Part shown: positions 1 to 13,700 of the stretch, piece by piece
Layout: each line of letters opens with the position of its first letter
Numbering within the stretch: the first letter of the stretch is position 1
DNA from: Lineus longissimus
Lineage: Eukaryota > Nemertea > Pilidiophora > Heteronemertea > Lineidae
Reading direction: 5' to 3'
Assembly: GCF_910592395.1 (NCBI RefSeq)
Contig: NC_088313.1
Span: 18,554,437-18,618,436 of the forward strand
DNA length: 64,000 nucleotides
The notes under the pieces: generated by a model
The model's database searches: none
Seen by the model: only the letters and a program-made list of their open reading frames with translations
Told to the model about the DNA's origin: nothing
Made by a program: the position numbers and the translations under genes

Positions 1-300
1 ATTTCAAATGATCAGGCAGCAGAATTCAACATTGTGTCAGTATCACCTCTACTAGTAATGTGAAGGAATAGACGGCATGTAACACGAGCCTCCCCTGGCG
101 ATCGCTGGTTCTCTATGAGAGGCGAACGTTGATTATTCTATCAACGTTGTGGCAAATAACCTGGGTACACATCAGCAATCGCTAGAATCACTAGTGTTTG
201 GCAGTACTGAGGGAGACTCGCGGAATGTGTTGCTTTACTACATGTACTAAACAAAATGACACAAAATACATTTTTAAAATCATCAAAGAAATTGACTTAC

Positions 301-1712
301 CAAGAAAACACAAATTCGTTTTTGTAATCCATGCAGGAGTATAGTATTCCACACAATGACTTCCACTAAGAACAAGACACTCCGAGAGGGACAGAGTCAC
401 ACCCCTAGCAGGCACAGACATGCGAACACCACACCACACAATGCATTGCAAAACAGGACGGACAGACCCTCAACATGATGTAAGTGTCCAGACTAGTAAG
501 AACAAAGGCCTCCAATCTCACTCACCATTGTTTTTTGCTAATCAACCCACTCAAATCACTAAGCCGTGCTTTGCACACTGCAGTACAAACAAAACTGTGG
601 TCAACAAAAAATTACCACTCAAGCAGAACCGTGACCTTTTTTGTCTGAAAGATTCAAAGGTCACCACCTTTTGACTATTTTTAGACTAACATTATTCAAA
701 AGAGATGACACATAAACAGAAGCAATTTGGTGATGGGAGTTGATGTGCAAATCTGAGGCAAATAAGTCACAATGATTCAAAATGAAGACTAGACTGATTG
801 AAAAGAATGATATCGAAACTCACCTTTGGCTTTAGTTGGAGATTGTCAGAAGAAAGATCCTGGGACTAGATTTGTTTTGGAACTGGATTATCGATTATCA
901 AACCATCCTTATTCCTATTGGTGTCAGTGGCATCTAAAATTAGACAGAGACCTAATGAATTTTAAAACTGCCATTTGTTTTTAGACTAAATTGAAGAGAC
1001 CTCTGCTTGCATGGGGTTACATGTATGTTCCTCCACCCAGACAGAATGAATCAGAATTCTTGAATAAATTGCCATGAGGCAAATACCACACATTCATAAT
1101 TTGGGTACCAGTAATAATGGAAAAGGATTGTTTAGATAAAACCTGTGGATATCTGCTATATCTTGCCAAAACTTGGCAATTCCACGACGTTGACTTAATT
1201 CCTCCATCATTGATGATAATATCAATCAATGAATGATCAATCAGAAGACGAGCAAGCCTTGTCGTCGTCTTTGACCTTGGCAGGCCTTAGGTGAAGGAGG
1301 GAATTTGTGTTTTTTTTCCAAGAAGATTAATGCAGTGCCTCTACGGTCAGTATTAAGGAAGACAGGAAACGCCACTATACCTGCTGACACTATGATCAAA
1401 GGGAATGATATGAGTGTGATAGAGATGATTCTTGCACAAATGGCTTCCCATACATTTGATTTCAGATTTGGCAGATTGAATTACACAATCCTATGCCTCG
1501 ATAAAAACCCAAAAAACTCAACTATTACGATATGTAATCACCAGCAAAGACAAACTACACATGGGCCAATTATAAGCGTGCCACTGAAACACACATTGTT
1601 CACCTAATATACTCACAAATTTGAGATATTCAATCATTTTCAGGACAAAAATCGAAAAAAAGAGGCAATTTCCCTGAAGTTCCGATGTCACCAATTTTGT
1701 GGGGCAAATCAA
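301..1712 (-). other. Possible exons of a divergent minus-strand gene
   Basis: Three short stretches look exon-like on the minus strand, though no product is recognised. At 865-824 a 42-nt open segment (14 codons, phase 0) lies between a ctag acceptor and a gtgagt donor. At 365-301 a 65-nt open segment lies between a cttag acceptor and a gtaagt donor. Around 1467-1350 one frame encodes a strongly hydrophobic stretch (motif IISITLISFPLIIVSAGIV) that could be a membrane segment, but I found no AG acceptor for it. An ATG at about 1697 could start the gene. If real, the gene would be transcribed divergently from Rab28 through a shared promoter. All of this could be chance; no frame joins convincingly from end to end. 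Confidence 0.2.
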
Positions 1713-1913
1713 ACATGGCCGTTCTTCGGTGCAATGAGGTCACGGCGTGGAATTCCGGGGGGTTACCTTGAATACACAATGAATACCAAGCGCAAAAGTG
1801 GTGACGTAGTACACTTGTGCACGCACGTAAATATTTTGTTTCCCACTGAGAAACTTTTGACTATCATGTATATCCTTGATTAATCCTCAATTAAACCATT
1901 TAATGTGATCAAA

Positions 1914-3987
1914 ATGTCAGATTCCGAAGACGAAACAAAAGATAAACAACTTAAGATCGTTGTTATAGGCGATGGAGCTTCAGGAAAAGTAAGAATCTGC
2001 ACTGAAAACGGTTGACAAGCAACAAACCTCGACTGGAATCAATCAATGCTTATGATTGATGCATGGACTCATGGTTGGCATATGCAGGAGCTCTCACTCT
2101 TGGTCTCATATTGACATATGTATGTAGTCATGATGTTCAAGCACAACTTTTGGAACGAGTTTACAATCCCCGATCACACCCCAAAAAAAGGTCATCGGTT
2201 GACTAACCAAGCACCACTGTTCAATGGATTTATAGTTGAATGCGATCAAACTACGTCATTTCCGATCGGGGATTCTAAAGTTTAGCCCAACTTTTCATCA
2301 CCCATGCAAAATGTTATATTCAAAGTCCAAATCACCCAAAACATTCAGTTAATGAGTTACATGCAGTGGAGTGCACACACAGCGTTTGAGTATGATCTGA
2401 TTGATCATAATTCATTATCGCACTGAGTGACACTAGACTAGTGTCAGTGACAGTGACACCAATGTCGCCATCAGTACTAGGCATGCTGGTGATGCATCGC
2501 TCAGCTGGCCGGTGCCCCCAAACATTCCCGACTTGACAGAATATTTGAAATTTTTGAAGAAGTTTGTTCAATGCATTGTTAGGTGTTGTTTTATTAATGA
2601 CCATTGTCTTTTCCTTCAGACATCCCTCACAACAAGATATTCACAACAACAATTTGGCAAGCAATATAAACAGACGATTGGCCTGGATTTCTTCCTGAAA
2701 AGAATAGTGTTGCCAGGTAAGATTATTGACACTGATAATCACAGTTTGTAGAATTCATTTCCAATCATGATTAACTCCCAATGTTGACAATCACTTCTTC
2801 AAACTAGATGTGACGCATCCTTATTTTATCGTTTTTCTTTCAGGTGGAGTAAATGTGGCATTACAAGTTTGGGACATTGGAGGTCAGACCTTGGGTGGTG
2901 CCATGTTGGACAAGTACATTTATGGGTCACATGTAAGTGCTGTTTGCGCTTACTGAGTAAAAGCTTACTGAGTAAAAGCTGTGTCAAAACTCAGCTAGAA
3001 ATTAATGGAACCATCCCGTCATTGCCTGGTTGGATTCATTTTCAGCTCTGTCATTCTTAAATGTGGAGAACAAATGTTTTTGATTATCAATTATAAGGAC
3101 TATACTAATTGTACTGTATTGTGTATGCAAGTAACATTTTCTATTGTCTTCAGGGTGTGTTACTAGTCTACGACATTACCAACTATGCCAGTTTTGAGAA
3201 CATTGAGGATTGGTTAACGAGAGTGAAAGAAGTGTTTCAAGTAGAAAATAAAATGCCACATATAGCTCTGCTGGGAAATAAAAGTAAGTTTAACTCATTC
3301 TGTGCAGAAACAGAGACAGGCACTTGTCTTTCGGTTTGGGAAGTTTGATTTGACACAGTTTTTATATGTTTGCTCTTTACTTTTCTGATTATTGCTCTCT
3401 TTGTTTCAGGTGATTTGGAACACATGAGAACGGTAAAAGTAGAAAAGCACAATAAATTTGCTAATGAGCATAGCATGTCCAGCCATTTTGTGTCCGCCAA
3501 AACAGGAGACAGTGTAAGTGAAGACTTTTTTAGGTAAACCTGGAAATGGAAGATACTGTGGTATAACATAAGTCATTCAATAGTGTAAGATTCAAAATAT
3601 AGGAATGAAATGCTTTCAATCAACACTTATCACACATGCCATGTCATCCAGGCTGACTGTCATGTTTTTCGCCCTGTAGATTTGGCCTGGCCAGCTTATT
3701 TCGAGGTGGGTTCTCCACTGCCCGACACCATGGAACAGTTGTCATTGTGCTCAGCGAGCCCTATTGTTGAGGAAGACATTTTAACCAATTCCTCCATCTT
3801 TTTCCAGGTGAACATATGTTTTCAAAAAGTAGCTGCTGAAATCCTTGGGATCAAACTATCGAAGCCAGAACTTGACCAACAGCAATCGGTGGTGAAAGCA
3901 GACATTGTACAGTACAGCAATAACACAGAGACTGCTGCTAAGTCAACGCCAAAACAGGCAAAAAGTTCATTCTGTTTGGTGCAATAG
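1914..3987 (+). CDS. Rab28: Rab28, Rab-like small GTPase (6 exons, 224 aa)
   Basis: Coding exons are 1914-1988, 2620-2716, 2844-2932, 3154-3283, 3410-3513 and 3808-3987, all with GT-AG introns and consistent phase. The protein begins [12 protein letters not shown], very close to vertebrate RAB28. It carries the P-loop GDGASGKT (residues 19-26), the family-specific switch II motif WDIGGQT instead of the usual WDTAGQE, the guanine motif NKSD (129-132) and SAKTGDS (159-165). It ends in the CaaX box CLVQ. Rab28 is an unusual Rab that is prenylated through a CaaX box rather than a double cysteine, and it works in ciliary/photoreceptor membrane turnover and endosomal sorting. Length matches the family (about 221 aa). 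The start is the first ATG giving the conserved N-terminus. Confidence 0.97.
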
Positions 3988-6900
3988 CTCAAACGTCACT
4001 GTCTCCTAGTCAAGGGATTGCCTTGTATTTCTAGCTCTTGGTTACAATCATGAAATCTTTTAGGTGTGATTTGACAACCAGACACATGTTTTACAAAAGT
4101 TTTAAGTCAATAAGCGTGCATCTTATGAGACCACTGAAATATCTACCAAATGGCTTGTAGATTGCATTCTACTAAAAGTTTGTGTAGTCTTTACAAACCA
4201 TTCATGTCGCATGATGATGATTCATATGAGTAATACAAGTGTTAGAAATATTAGAGGCTCTGGGTGTACCTGGGTAGTTTTACATAAATAAAGTATAACT
4301 TATTGTGAGGTCCGTTCATTACGAAATGATATATTTTTGCAAACAATTCGGATAATGGTTGAAAAAAGTGTATTTGTAGCTTTTTCATGGCTCTGTCAAG
4401 TTTTTACTTGATAAGATTTTGGAAAATAGGTCTAAGTTTGTAAGAAAGAGCTCTGAATGTGGGGATTTTAGAGATGTGGTTGTTGTTGAGTGTTACATAT
4501 CTTCACTATTTGTTTGCTGCACTCTCTCCTGTCATATATGGACTTGGACTCTTCAAAGGACAGAGATGTTAGGCTTTTTGGGGCAAGAACATTGAATGGT
4601 GAAAAAATAGTATTGTATAAAGTGACCAGGTTTGAAGTTTTTTTGTTTTATAAGCCTTGTCCTCTGTTAGAAATTAGGACTTGTTACATGTATGTGCTAG
4701 GTTCAGTGGTCTAGAGATTTGTACTAGTTTAAGAAAGACGAGCCATACTGTGGATGTCTTCATAAAAAGTCCTCCAGTCTCGTAGGAGATAATACAGAAA
4801 ATCATCCTTTTCACCATCACATTTCTCCTCTTTTATCATCTAATTTATTCTGTCAGGGTCCATGATCTGAACAAAACTGCTGAGGGGTTGGGAGTACATT
4901 TTATATCTTCAGAGGAGAGAATTTTGAGCCCTCTCCATGGCAATTCTAATATTGTTTTGTTGAACTGTTTGAGAAATCCAAGGTTATGAAACCTATTTGC
5001 AAATGGTTATGATGGCCGATCACAATGAATATGCTGGTTTCTGGCCACAGTAAGACCTGCCGACATCTTTTGTTGCTGGTGAAATTGAGAGATTTTAGCA
5101 GTACTTCTCAAACTTTGAGAAAAATTGATGGTTCAGGCGAGTCTGTCATGGCACGTAACAAGTGTTTTCATTGTGATATGCCACCGTGCTGGTTGTCGGG
5201 CCTTATTTTTGGCTTCTTATGGAGGTGAGGGGACCTCTCTTTCCTGCGACCATGTTATAGTTGCTCCTCGGCAGAGGTAAAACACTCTCTGTGTTTCCTT
5301 TGGTGTATAAATGTATAATAAAAGTTCTTGTATCTGTTTTAGAAATCTTTCTCACTGATATTTTTAAAATCGAGGCTTAGTGCTCCATCTGGGGACCAGT
5401 TTTTAGTTTTGAAGGAATGGGATGTCACAGTGAATTGGACAATCAACAAGGGACATTGTCACATCCACTGCTGTCAGATTAGGTTCCCAAGTCCAGATCC
5501 TGAAAAAGTTGAGGTCTGTCAGTCCATGAAGCTACAGTCAAGCTTTTCCTCCCCACCAACTGACAGACATAAAGCCAGCTCATGAAAAGTATCAAGTCCT
5601 GCCTTAGAGGGGGATAGTTGACACCACTGCACCAATATGTCATTGCCAACTGCAAGGGACCCTGGATCAATATACTCCCTCCTCCCAGGTTTTGTTGCTG
5701 TCACACATAATTGGATTCGGTTTCCTGATTGCGGTTGGTCCTCCCCAGACCTGGTCACATCCTCGGACAAGTGCATCTTTAGACTAGAGGCCCGGCCACG
5801 GCCAACTAGGAAGTGATGGAACTAAGGAATATTGAGAAAACAAAAAAACAATTGAGGGAACTTTAAATATTTTTTGAGACAAAAGTCTCGTTTTCTTCGC
5901 AGTCAGGCTCCTGACGAATAGTGGGAATCGGAAACTCATGAAAGCAAGTATATGGTCGAGTAAATATTACACCCATATTAACCAAAGGTACGCTAATGAC
6001 CCCCTGACGCACTTTGAAAGTCGCCCTCGAATTTAAAGGGACACTTTGAGAATTGTTGTTGTGCGTAATTTGAAACTCCATTAGGCCCGTGACAAATACA
6101 ACTCTCACTACCGGTAATTGAAATGAGGGAGCAAGCCCATGACTTGACTCTTTTTCTGAATTAATTATATTTTGGAGGCAAGCTTGACTTGACACCATTA
6201 GGCATTACACATTTTCGGTTCAGTCAGATTTGAGCCTTCTGATTTTGACTAACGCCAAAAGCAGGCCCATATATCCCCTCCAAAATCTGTATTTGGCTGC
6301 TGTCCTGGATGAATTATAGGTTAGTTGATGGAATTAAAGTGGTAATCTATACATGTATAGTAGAAGTTCTGCTCTATTAAGGACACCCTCAGGACAGACA
6401 AGTGCTGTCCTTAATAGAGAGGTGTCCTGATTAGAGAGTTCAAGTTGAATGGAAACAACCAATTTGGGACCGAAATTAGTGTCCTTAATAGAGAGGTTGT
6501 CCTTGATAGAGAGGTGTCCACCAAGGGAGGTTCCACTGTAGTTTTGAATGTGCTTTTACATTTGGTGAGGGCCATGGTATCACAATGTTTAACTTTTAAT
6601 CTCTGTAACGAATGTGGCAAAAATATAGCAAAGAAAATGACACAACGTCACAATGGGAGAAAACAATTGAAGAATATGGACTGTCATGCAAAGTGTTGAG
6701 GTAGTCAATATTTGACATTTCTTTTACCTGAGTGCATAGACGGTTCTTTACATTATTTATTTCATTTGAATGGGTTCATGAATAATGACTTGCCTTGAAT
6801 AAAGACTATTAGTCAGTGTTTCTACTACAATTCTTGGACTTGAAGCTGGCATATTTGGTTGGTTCGTTACATCAAAGCAAAACAGACTTGTGGATATTGA

Positions 6901-7242
6901 TCTGCAAAAAACTTTCTTCAGTCGGACTGAAAACATTACATGGTTCTTTCTACAGCATTCTGAACTATGATTAGTAGTTTGGTGTAGTAAATCGTAATGT
7001 ACTCGGGAGGAAGCCTAGGACAGAACCTGCTTTCGGATGCACTTCGCACTAGCACAGTACAAGTATTATAAAACCTCACCAAAGTGTGATGAAGTAATTG
7101 TGAAAATTTGTGCTTCAAAACTAGTAGCAGGCTAAAAAGTGGAATTTTCTCTCATTTTTCAGGATGGAAACTTATCTTATGAACTAAGGTGTGGACTTTG
7201 ACGTGGTTCTTAATTGAGGAAACAGGCAGAAGATGTACAAAA
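3988..7242. other. Rab28 3' UTR and intergenic spacer
   Basis: No gene is seen here. AATAAA signals at 4287-4292 and 5317-5322 are plausible alternative Rab28 polyadenylation sites, both followed by T-rich sequence. Short open frames on both strands, such as minus 5479-5776 and 5863-6198, show no recognisable domain or splice context. A dispersed repeat occupies about 6361-6540. The last few hundred bases should hold the KNDC1 promoter and 5' UTR. A tttttcag at 7156-7163 could be the acceptor of a non-coding leader exon. Confidence 0.5.
6361..6540. repeat. Dispersed repeat built on a tgtccttaatagagaggt motif
   Basis: Variants of tgtccttaatagagaggt recur four to five times (about 6405, 6423, 6480, 6498 and 6512), in both full and degenerate form. 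The block ends with gttccactgta. A related, more decayed copy lies at about 30311-30420 in the last KNDC1 intron, sharing the ggacaccct and agagaggtgtcctta words. It contains no coding sequence. It looks like a short interspersed or non-autonomous element; the family is not identified. Confidence 0.6.
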
Positions 7243-10200
7243 ATGGACCTACCAGTCCTACCAAGTCTCCAGGAAATGGACGAGGCGATGAAACTGGAAG
7301 AGATTCTCAGTGTGATAGAGCGCCCCCTGGAAATGAAGGAACTATGGGCGATATTAAGAGAAGTCTGCGATGTACTTCGATCCATGGACGAAACGTCAAA
7401 GGCTTGTCAGCAAGTCTTCATTTCCTTGGAAACAATAGCGTTGGACAGTGATGGCTGTGTGTACATCTTGAAATCAGATTTAGGTGAGATTTTGATACTT
7501 TGAAAGATTGTATGTTTGGTTTTTACATGTATGTCTTGCTTTTTGCCCCATTTTACTATTGTTTTGCTGAAATACCTTGAGAATTGGTGAAAATTAATTC
7601 TGGCTACCACTGTTCTTTACAGAGATTGTTTCGGTAGCACTTTCCATTGTCATAATGTCTAACATGGCATTCTTCCCAACACTTTCCAATTATATTTCTT
7701 CATAACTTTTCTTTGTACAGGACCCCACTTATTGTTTTCTTTATATCATACCTTGTCCACATGACCCACTGGCTAGTTAAACTTGGGGCTAGAGCAATAT
7801 TTTGATAGCATTGTTGAGCTAATGTCCATAAAAAATTGATTGCTCAAGTTTGATACATTTTGAGTATGTGTTACATGTGCTTGAGGCTTTCGGCAGGTCT
7901 TGATATTGAGTCACTGATATTGCAGGTAACCCTTTGAACCTATGCCAAAGATTGTGCTAAAAACCAATAGCCAACACTCCTAAATGTAACAGGCCACTTG
8001 TAGTTCAATATCTATTCACTGGGTGCCTCTGTTGGTTCTTTGTATGCTTTCATGATTATCATGTACAAATATTTCAGAAGTCACCTTTGAGGTCATGTTT
8101 CATTGGCACAACCATGACTATCGTGATTCCTCAGTATTCAGCACTGTTGCTAGTAAGACAAGTATCCACATGTGGCATAATAGTGAGACAATCGTAATCA
8201 GTGAGTTGCCTGGGGAAGCCAAAGATCTGTGACACAGACAGTATAAAACCTGCTGTGAACTCACACCTCAAATCTCTACTTGGTCTTATTCTCACTTGGC
8301 AGCAACAGGACCAAGGACAGTTTGATTTTCAGGGACATTTAGTGCAGTATTGTCGTCACGATTCTAAAGTTTGTGTTGGTGGTTTTGACGTATGACACAT
8401 CACAGTCTTAAGATAAAAGGACAATAAGTAGAGAATAAATTGACCAAGTTGACTTATTATCTGACATCAATGTCTAATTAAGACCACAGAGCTGAACTTG
8501 ACGCATCGAGACAGCAGTAGGCCTTAACTCGTTACATAATTAGTACAAACAACTAATCATGCCCTTTGTAAAAAAACTTTTACATAACTCCAGGGGGATT
8601 ATTTTAGGGGCTTTCGCTTTATTGGTTTAAAACTAGAACTAATATATTTGTGCTTTACCAATTGACTGGACTGCATAGGCCCTTTGGGACATTTTCACGT
8701 TTACTTTTCGTTAGGTTGTGTTTGCCCTTACCGGTGAATTCATTGTGGCTAATGATATAGCAAGTTTTATGAAATGTCGGTGAGCATGTTGTTTTCTTAC
8801 TCGACTATTGTTGTCTGAGCTCAGGAGCGTCACAGAGTGCTATATCGCTTCCTGTCGGTGAGAAACCCTTGTCTCTGAATCTGATCAAGATTTTTACGAT
8901 TTGTGAACTGCTACGTTTGAGTACACTTATTTCTGTTAATAACAATATCTGGATATCAAACCCCATTGAATTCTCTTGAAACTTTGTCCTCTATTTTGAG
9001 TGATTTCAAGTGGCTGCGACCACTGGATATATTACTAATCCTGTTGTCTTGTTGAGAGACTGACATTGGGGTAAGTCCTTTAGAATTCAGATTGCAATCA
9101 TGGTAGGGGTGTCTTGGTTCAGGTTCTTGTTCATTTCATGAAATACCGCCTACTCACAACTGTTGTGGTGTTTCTTGCTATATAGAGGTCACTTCCTACT
9201 GAAGTGGAGGTGAACGAGTTGATAGAATAGCTAATAGCTAATTGGCTCCCACAATTGACCTACATCTTCTGCATCTGCCACTAAGCAAAGAATGTTCATT
9301 CTCATCTAAATAGCAAGAAATATCTTGATGCCAGCAATATCAAAAAGAGCATGTAGTCATTCCACTCACTAACAAACATAGCATGAACAAACTGATGATA
9401 ATATTTTGTAAATGGAATAGGCCCAGGCCCACCCTTTGCTCTCACAGGCCTTGGGCTATGAAAGTGTCACAAAGCAAGGAATTTTTATTCTTCCATCTTA
9501 TACAAATGATATTGACAATAGATAGTGTCCATATTTCAATTTTGCTTTGCATGATTGGACGCATTATGGCCGGAACGAGTTTGGTATTTTGTGTGGACTT
9601 TCATATTTCTTGCCTTCGGATAGCTGATATTTTGTTCATTTGTGTTTCTTCTTTGGGAGTATAGGTCAGTATATCATTGACACATTGGAATACATTCATG
9701 TACCATACTTTTGGACGTTCTTATAATTATTGACACATTTATACTACCGTTAGGATATTTAATCCAATTTTTCTGTGGGAGTGTGAGGTCAGGTCAAATT
9801 CGAGGACACATCCTTCATCCTTGATATTGTGTCCATATTCAGTGGACAAGGTGGCAGTCAGTTGACGTGCGCTTTGAGATCACCGCCGATGATGGGTTGG
9901 AAGTTTGGATAGAAAGCTGAGTGAAAACTTGCAGTATAAACAAGTAAAGTGTTCAGGTGCGCCTTGAGCTCAAAGGCTTTTTTCTTACTAAAGAACATAA
10001 CAATCACTGTGAGTGATAAGTTGATTGATCAAACTGATGAGCGATGGGTCATTTACAAGTTTTGTTTGGTTGAAGAGGACAACTTGGTCATGGTGCGACC
10101 TCTCTTGATGGTCAGGTGTTAGGGAGTTTACCGATTTTGGATCGCTTGAAGGGGCTGAAGGGTTTACACCTGTTCAGGGAGATTGTAATGTCTTGTCATG

Positions 10201-10649
10201 AGAGCCTCTAATCAACTGAGAAGACAGCCTAAGTTGTCCGATTTACAGGATCAACATATTATGGGCTCGAGAAATCGATTTAATTTTTTGTTAGTTCTTT
10301 GCATACTGATCTACTGTGGTTGTACGTATTATCCATCCTTGAAAGGAGGCGACTTTAGGATTGACGTTCACCACTGGTAAGTCAATATGCAACTTTCTGG
10401 TTTTTGTGTGGAATGAAATAGGCACTTTTGGCAGACAAGGCCTGCATATCATTGCTCCATTGAACTGAACTGAATTGCATGAAACTGCTACTAAAACATT
10501 GTATTTGTTACACCTTTCAGAACCTCCTGCAGCATACAAAGCCCCGGAATATGAGCTCGTCGGAAATTCAGTCAAAGTAAGTCTGACATCTCATTTTTAG
10601 CTCACCTCTTAGCAGAGGTGAGCTTATCCCATACCGTGGCGTCCGTCGT

Positions 10650-10738
<89 letters not shown>

Positions 10739-13700
10739 CGTCGTCCGTTAGCAGGGCACGTTTCGTAACTGTTAGAGCTATTGAGTTGAAACTTGGTACA
10801 CATGTACCCTTATGTAATGACACCTTGGAGACCAAGTTTTGGTCCGATTCGTTTCATGGTTTGGCCACCAGGGGGCCAAATGTTAAAAGTGAAAATATGC
10901 AATATCTCCCTTAATAGTAGTCGAGAAATTTTGAAAAAAATATGGTAGGTACTTCTAGCAAAGGTGCATCATATATCCTCCGGGTTTTTGATTTGACCTC
11001 CTTTTCAAGGTCACAGAGGTCAAATGGTGTAAATTGGCCGTTAGGATGAAACGATGGCACGTTTCTAAACTGCAATGACTATTGATACCAAATTTGGTAC
11101 ACATTTACCCCTTAGTCAGGTGATCTCAGGGACCGAAGTTTGGTCCAATATGATTCACCACTTGACCACCAGGGGGCAAAATCCAAAAACCTTAAAAATG
11201 TGATTATTCCTTAACTTCTTGCCAGATTGCCACCAATTTGATATCATGGGTACATCTAACCACCATACAGTATATGTCACACAGGTTTTTAATTTGACCT
11301 TCTTGTCAAGGTCACAGAGGTCAAATGGCGTAAATTGGCCGTCAGGCCATAACTATGGCACGTTTCTTAACTGCAATGACTATTGATCACAAATTAAGTA
11401 CACATGTACCCCTTGGTCAGGTGATCTCAGGTACTGAAGTTTGGTGCGATCTGATTTGCCGTTTGGCCTCCAGGGAGGGGGCCAAATCCTAAATTCTTCA
11501 AAATGCCATTATTCCTAGTAATGACTTGCCCGATTGGCACCAATTTTATATCATAGGTATATCTAATTCTAACAACCATTCAATGTGTCAACCGGGTCTT
11601 CTTTGATTTGACCTACTTTTCAAGGTCACAGAGGTCGAATGTACTGTAAATTGGCCATTTTGGGGAAATTGTAATTGCTTGGACCCACATCAAACCTAAC
11701 ACTACATGACACAATACCATGCTCTTTATCCATCTTTCCTCCACATGAGGTGAGCACAATGGCCCTGGCCATTTCATTGACAATGTGGGAAATAACTTAA
11801 GCCTGGCTCCCTTGTTTGTAAATCTTTTATTCCTATTTGAATGGTCAAAAATAATACAGCCAAAATAATCGGTATATTTATAAACAGGATAAATTTTGTT
11901 CCAACGCTGTTATGATTGGCTTGAGAAAACAGCAGTTTGCCCATTATTAGTCTTTAGTTAATATCAGGATGAAATATGGATGCTCAATGTGGTTTGTTCT
12001 AAGAATCAGAAATCATGCCAGGCCGACTGCTCTTCTAAAATATTGGTGTTGTCTAGATAGAAGTGTGTTTACCAGAAATCCCTGTCAGATTTTCTTGAGC
12101 CCAGACGATATATAATCATCGTCTGTGCATAACAAAACAAAGGACATAAGATTGAATATTTGTGACAAATTGTTATTGTCGCCTACAATCTTAGGCTTCA
12201 TTCATGCAAGGAGAGAAAGGTTGATCAGCTCTTCACAACAGAGACATTGACACTACTTATGAGGCCTTTATGCTTCACACAGACTTGCAATGTAAATCCT
12301 TTATGTATTCACAATTACATGAAAGTTTTGATCTGTATTGTCAAAACTATGCCGATTTTCTGCCGAGGGGTATTTCTGGCATAAAATCAGGGTTTTAAAC
12401 TTTGGGTGGTAAATTCTTCAAATATGTTTCAATGCTGAACAAGTATGGAGGACATATTGGAGGTGGAAGAAGACGATCAGGTATGGACACATTCATGATC
12501 TAACTTCTTAATTTGTCTTTGTTTTATATTTCATGTCCCAATGCAGCTGAGCGCTTGTTGATCTTGGAAAATAATGGGTGCTAGCTCAAATGATTGTCAA
12601 AATACCCTAACTGTCAACATTTCTACTGCAATGGGTTTTGGGTTGGGTTTTGTTTTTAAGTGAGAATTTTGTTTTAAACTCAAGAGATCAGTGTCCTTGC
12701 ATCAGTGGGTATGGCATGTGGGGAGGAGGTGCAATGATGCCACCTCCTGGTTGACACAAATGGGTCAATTTGGTGGCAGAGTGGTTCTTGTAATATGCGG
12801 CACCTTGAATGCACACAGAAGAGCCCTTGGGGTCATTTTCAAAGAGGATGGGAATCTCCTCATGCAGTCTCAGAAGTCTGGTATGCCCTTGGCCAGCAGC
12901 ACCACTTTTGCCGCACGGTGGCAATGGCAAGATGAAAATGGGAGGGAGGAGGGCCAATGCATCAGTCAGTGCCATTACTCATGTGGTGTCAGCGAACCAA
13001 CCAGTAGGACTAGGCTGCTTCTTTATGGAGACAACAGATGTGCTGATCACCAACAACCGAGTAAAAAAACTTACTGGCAGTCCTACTGAGAGATCAGTCT
13101 GGTGTATGTGTCTTGATGGATCAAACTTAAAATGCCCTGAATCAAATCCAGATCAGTTTATTGTCTCTTTTGGCGGTATTTAGTATATTTATTTTTCTCA
13201 TTTGGAAGTTAAGAGAATTATGGGCGTTGAAAACAAAATAATGCAAAGGGAAAATTGACTTAAAATCTTTAGTCAGAAATCCAAGTTGTGATTGTGAAGA
13301 CAAGGTGTTGTACCAGAATTCAAAGTCAAAGACTAAAGGTTTATACTGAGGCATTTTTCGCACATTTTAAAACCAAGAGTCTACAAACATTTTATAATCC
13401 TTGATTAGGGATTGTCAGAGTTGATAATCTACTCTCATGGAAAATATCCAGGAGTTACGAAGACTTGGTAGAGTTGGCCTATAACTGTTTATTCATGTAG
13501 GTCGCATAGGTCTAAGGGTGCCCCAATAAAACGTCTCACTGGTGGTTTATAGCTTGGCAGCAGTATTACTAGGACACCCAGCAAATTTGTGAGATATTTC
13601 CTTTGGATAGAATGTGGCTCTTCAGAAAACTGGTGTTGCAATTTGGTCGATGTCTTGCTTAAAATTGCCCGTCTCAAGCTCGTTCAAAAATCAATTGAAG

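Noticed and set aside
2165-2274. Inverted 11-bp pair aatccccgatc / gatcggggatt in Rab28 intron 1
   Set aside because: Similarity does not extend beyond the 11 bp, and no flanking duplication is seen; too weak to call an element.
3610-3807. Open frame running 66 codons upstream of the last Rab28 exon
   Set aside because: It is in frame with exon 6, but the acceptor at 3806-3807 restores the conserved GDSVNICFQK junction, so the extension is intron read-through.
10198-10376. Frame ending at a gtaagt donor just before KNDC1 exon 2, with a hydrophobic stretch
   Set aside because: It would reach the donor in phase 2 whereas exon 2 requires phase 1, so it cannot be an alternative first exon in this frame.
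10602-10914. Poly-Arg open frames on both strands (77 and 98 codons)
   Set aside because: They are translations of the (CGT)n microsatellite inside a KNDC1 intron and have no splice or homology support.
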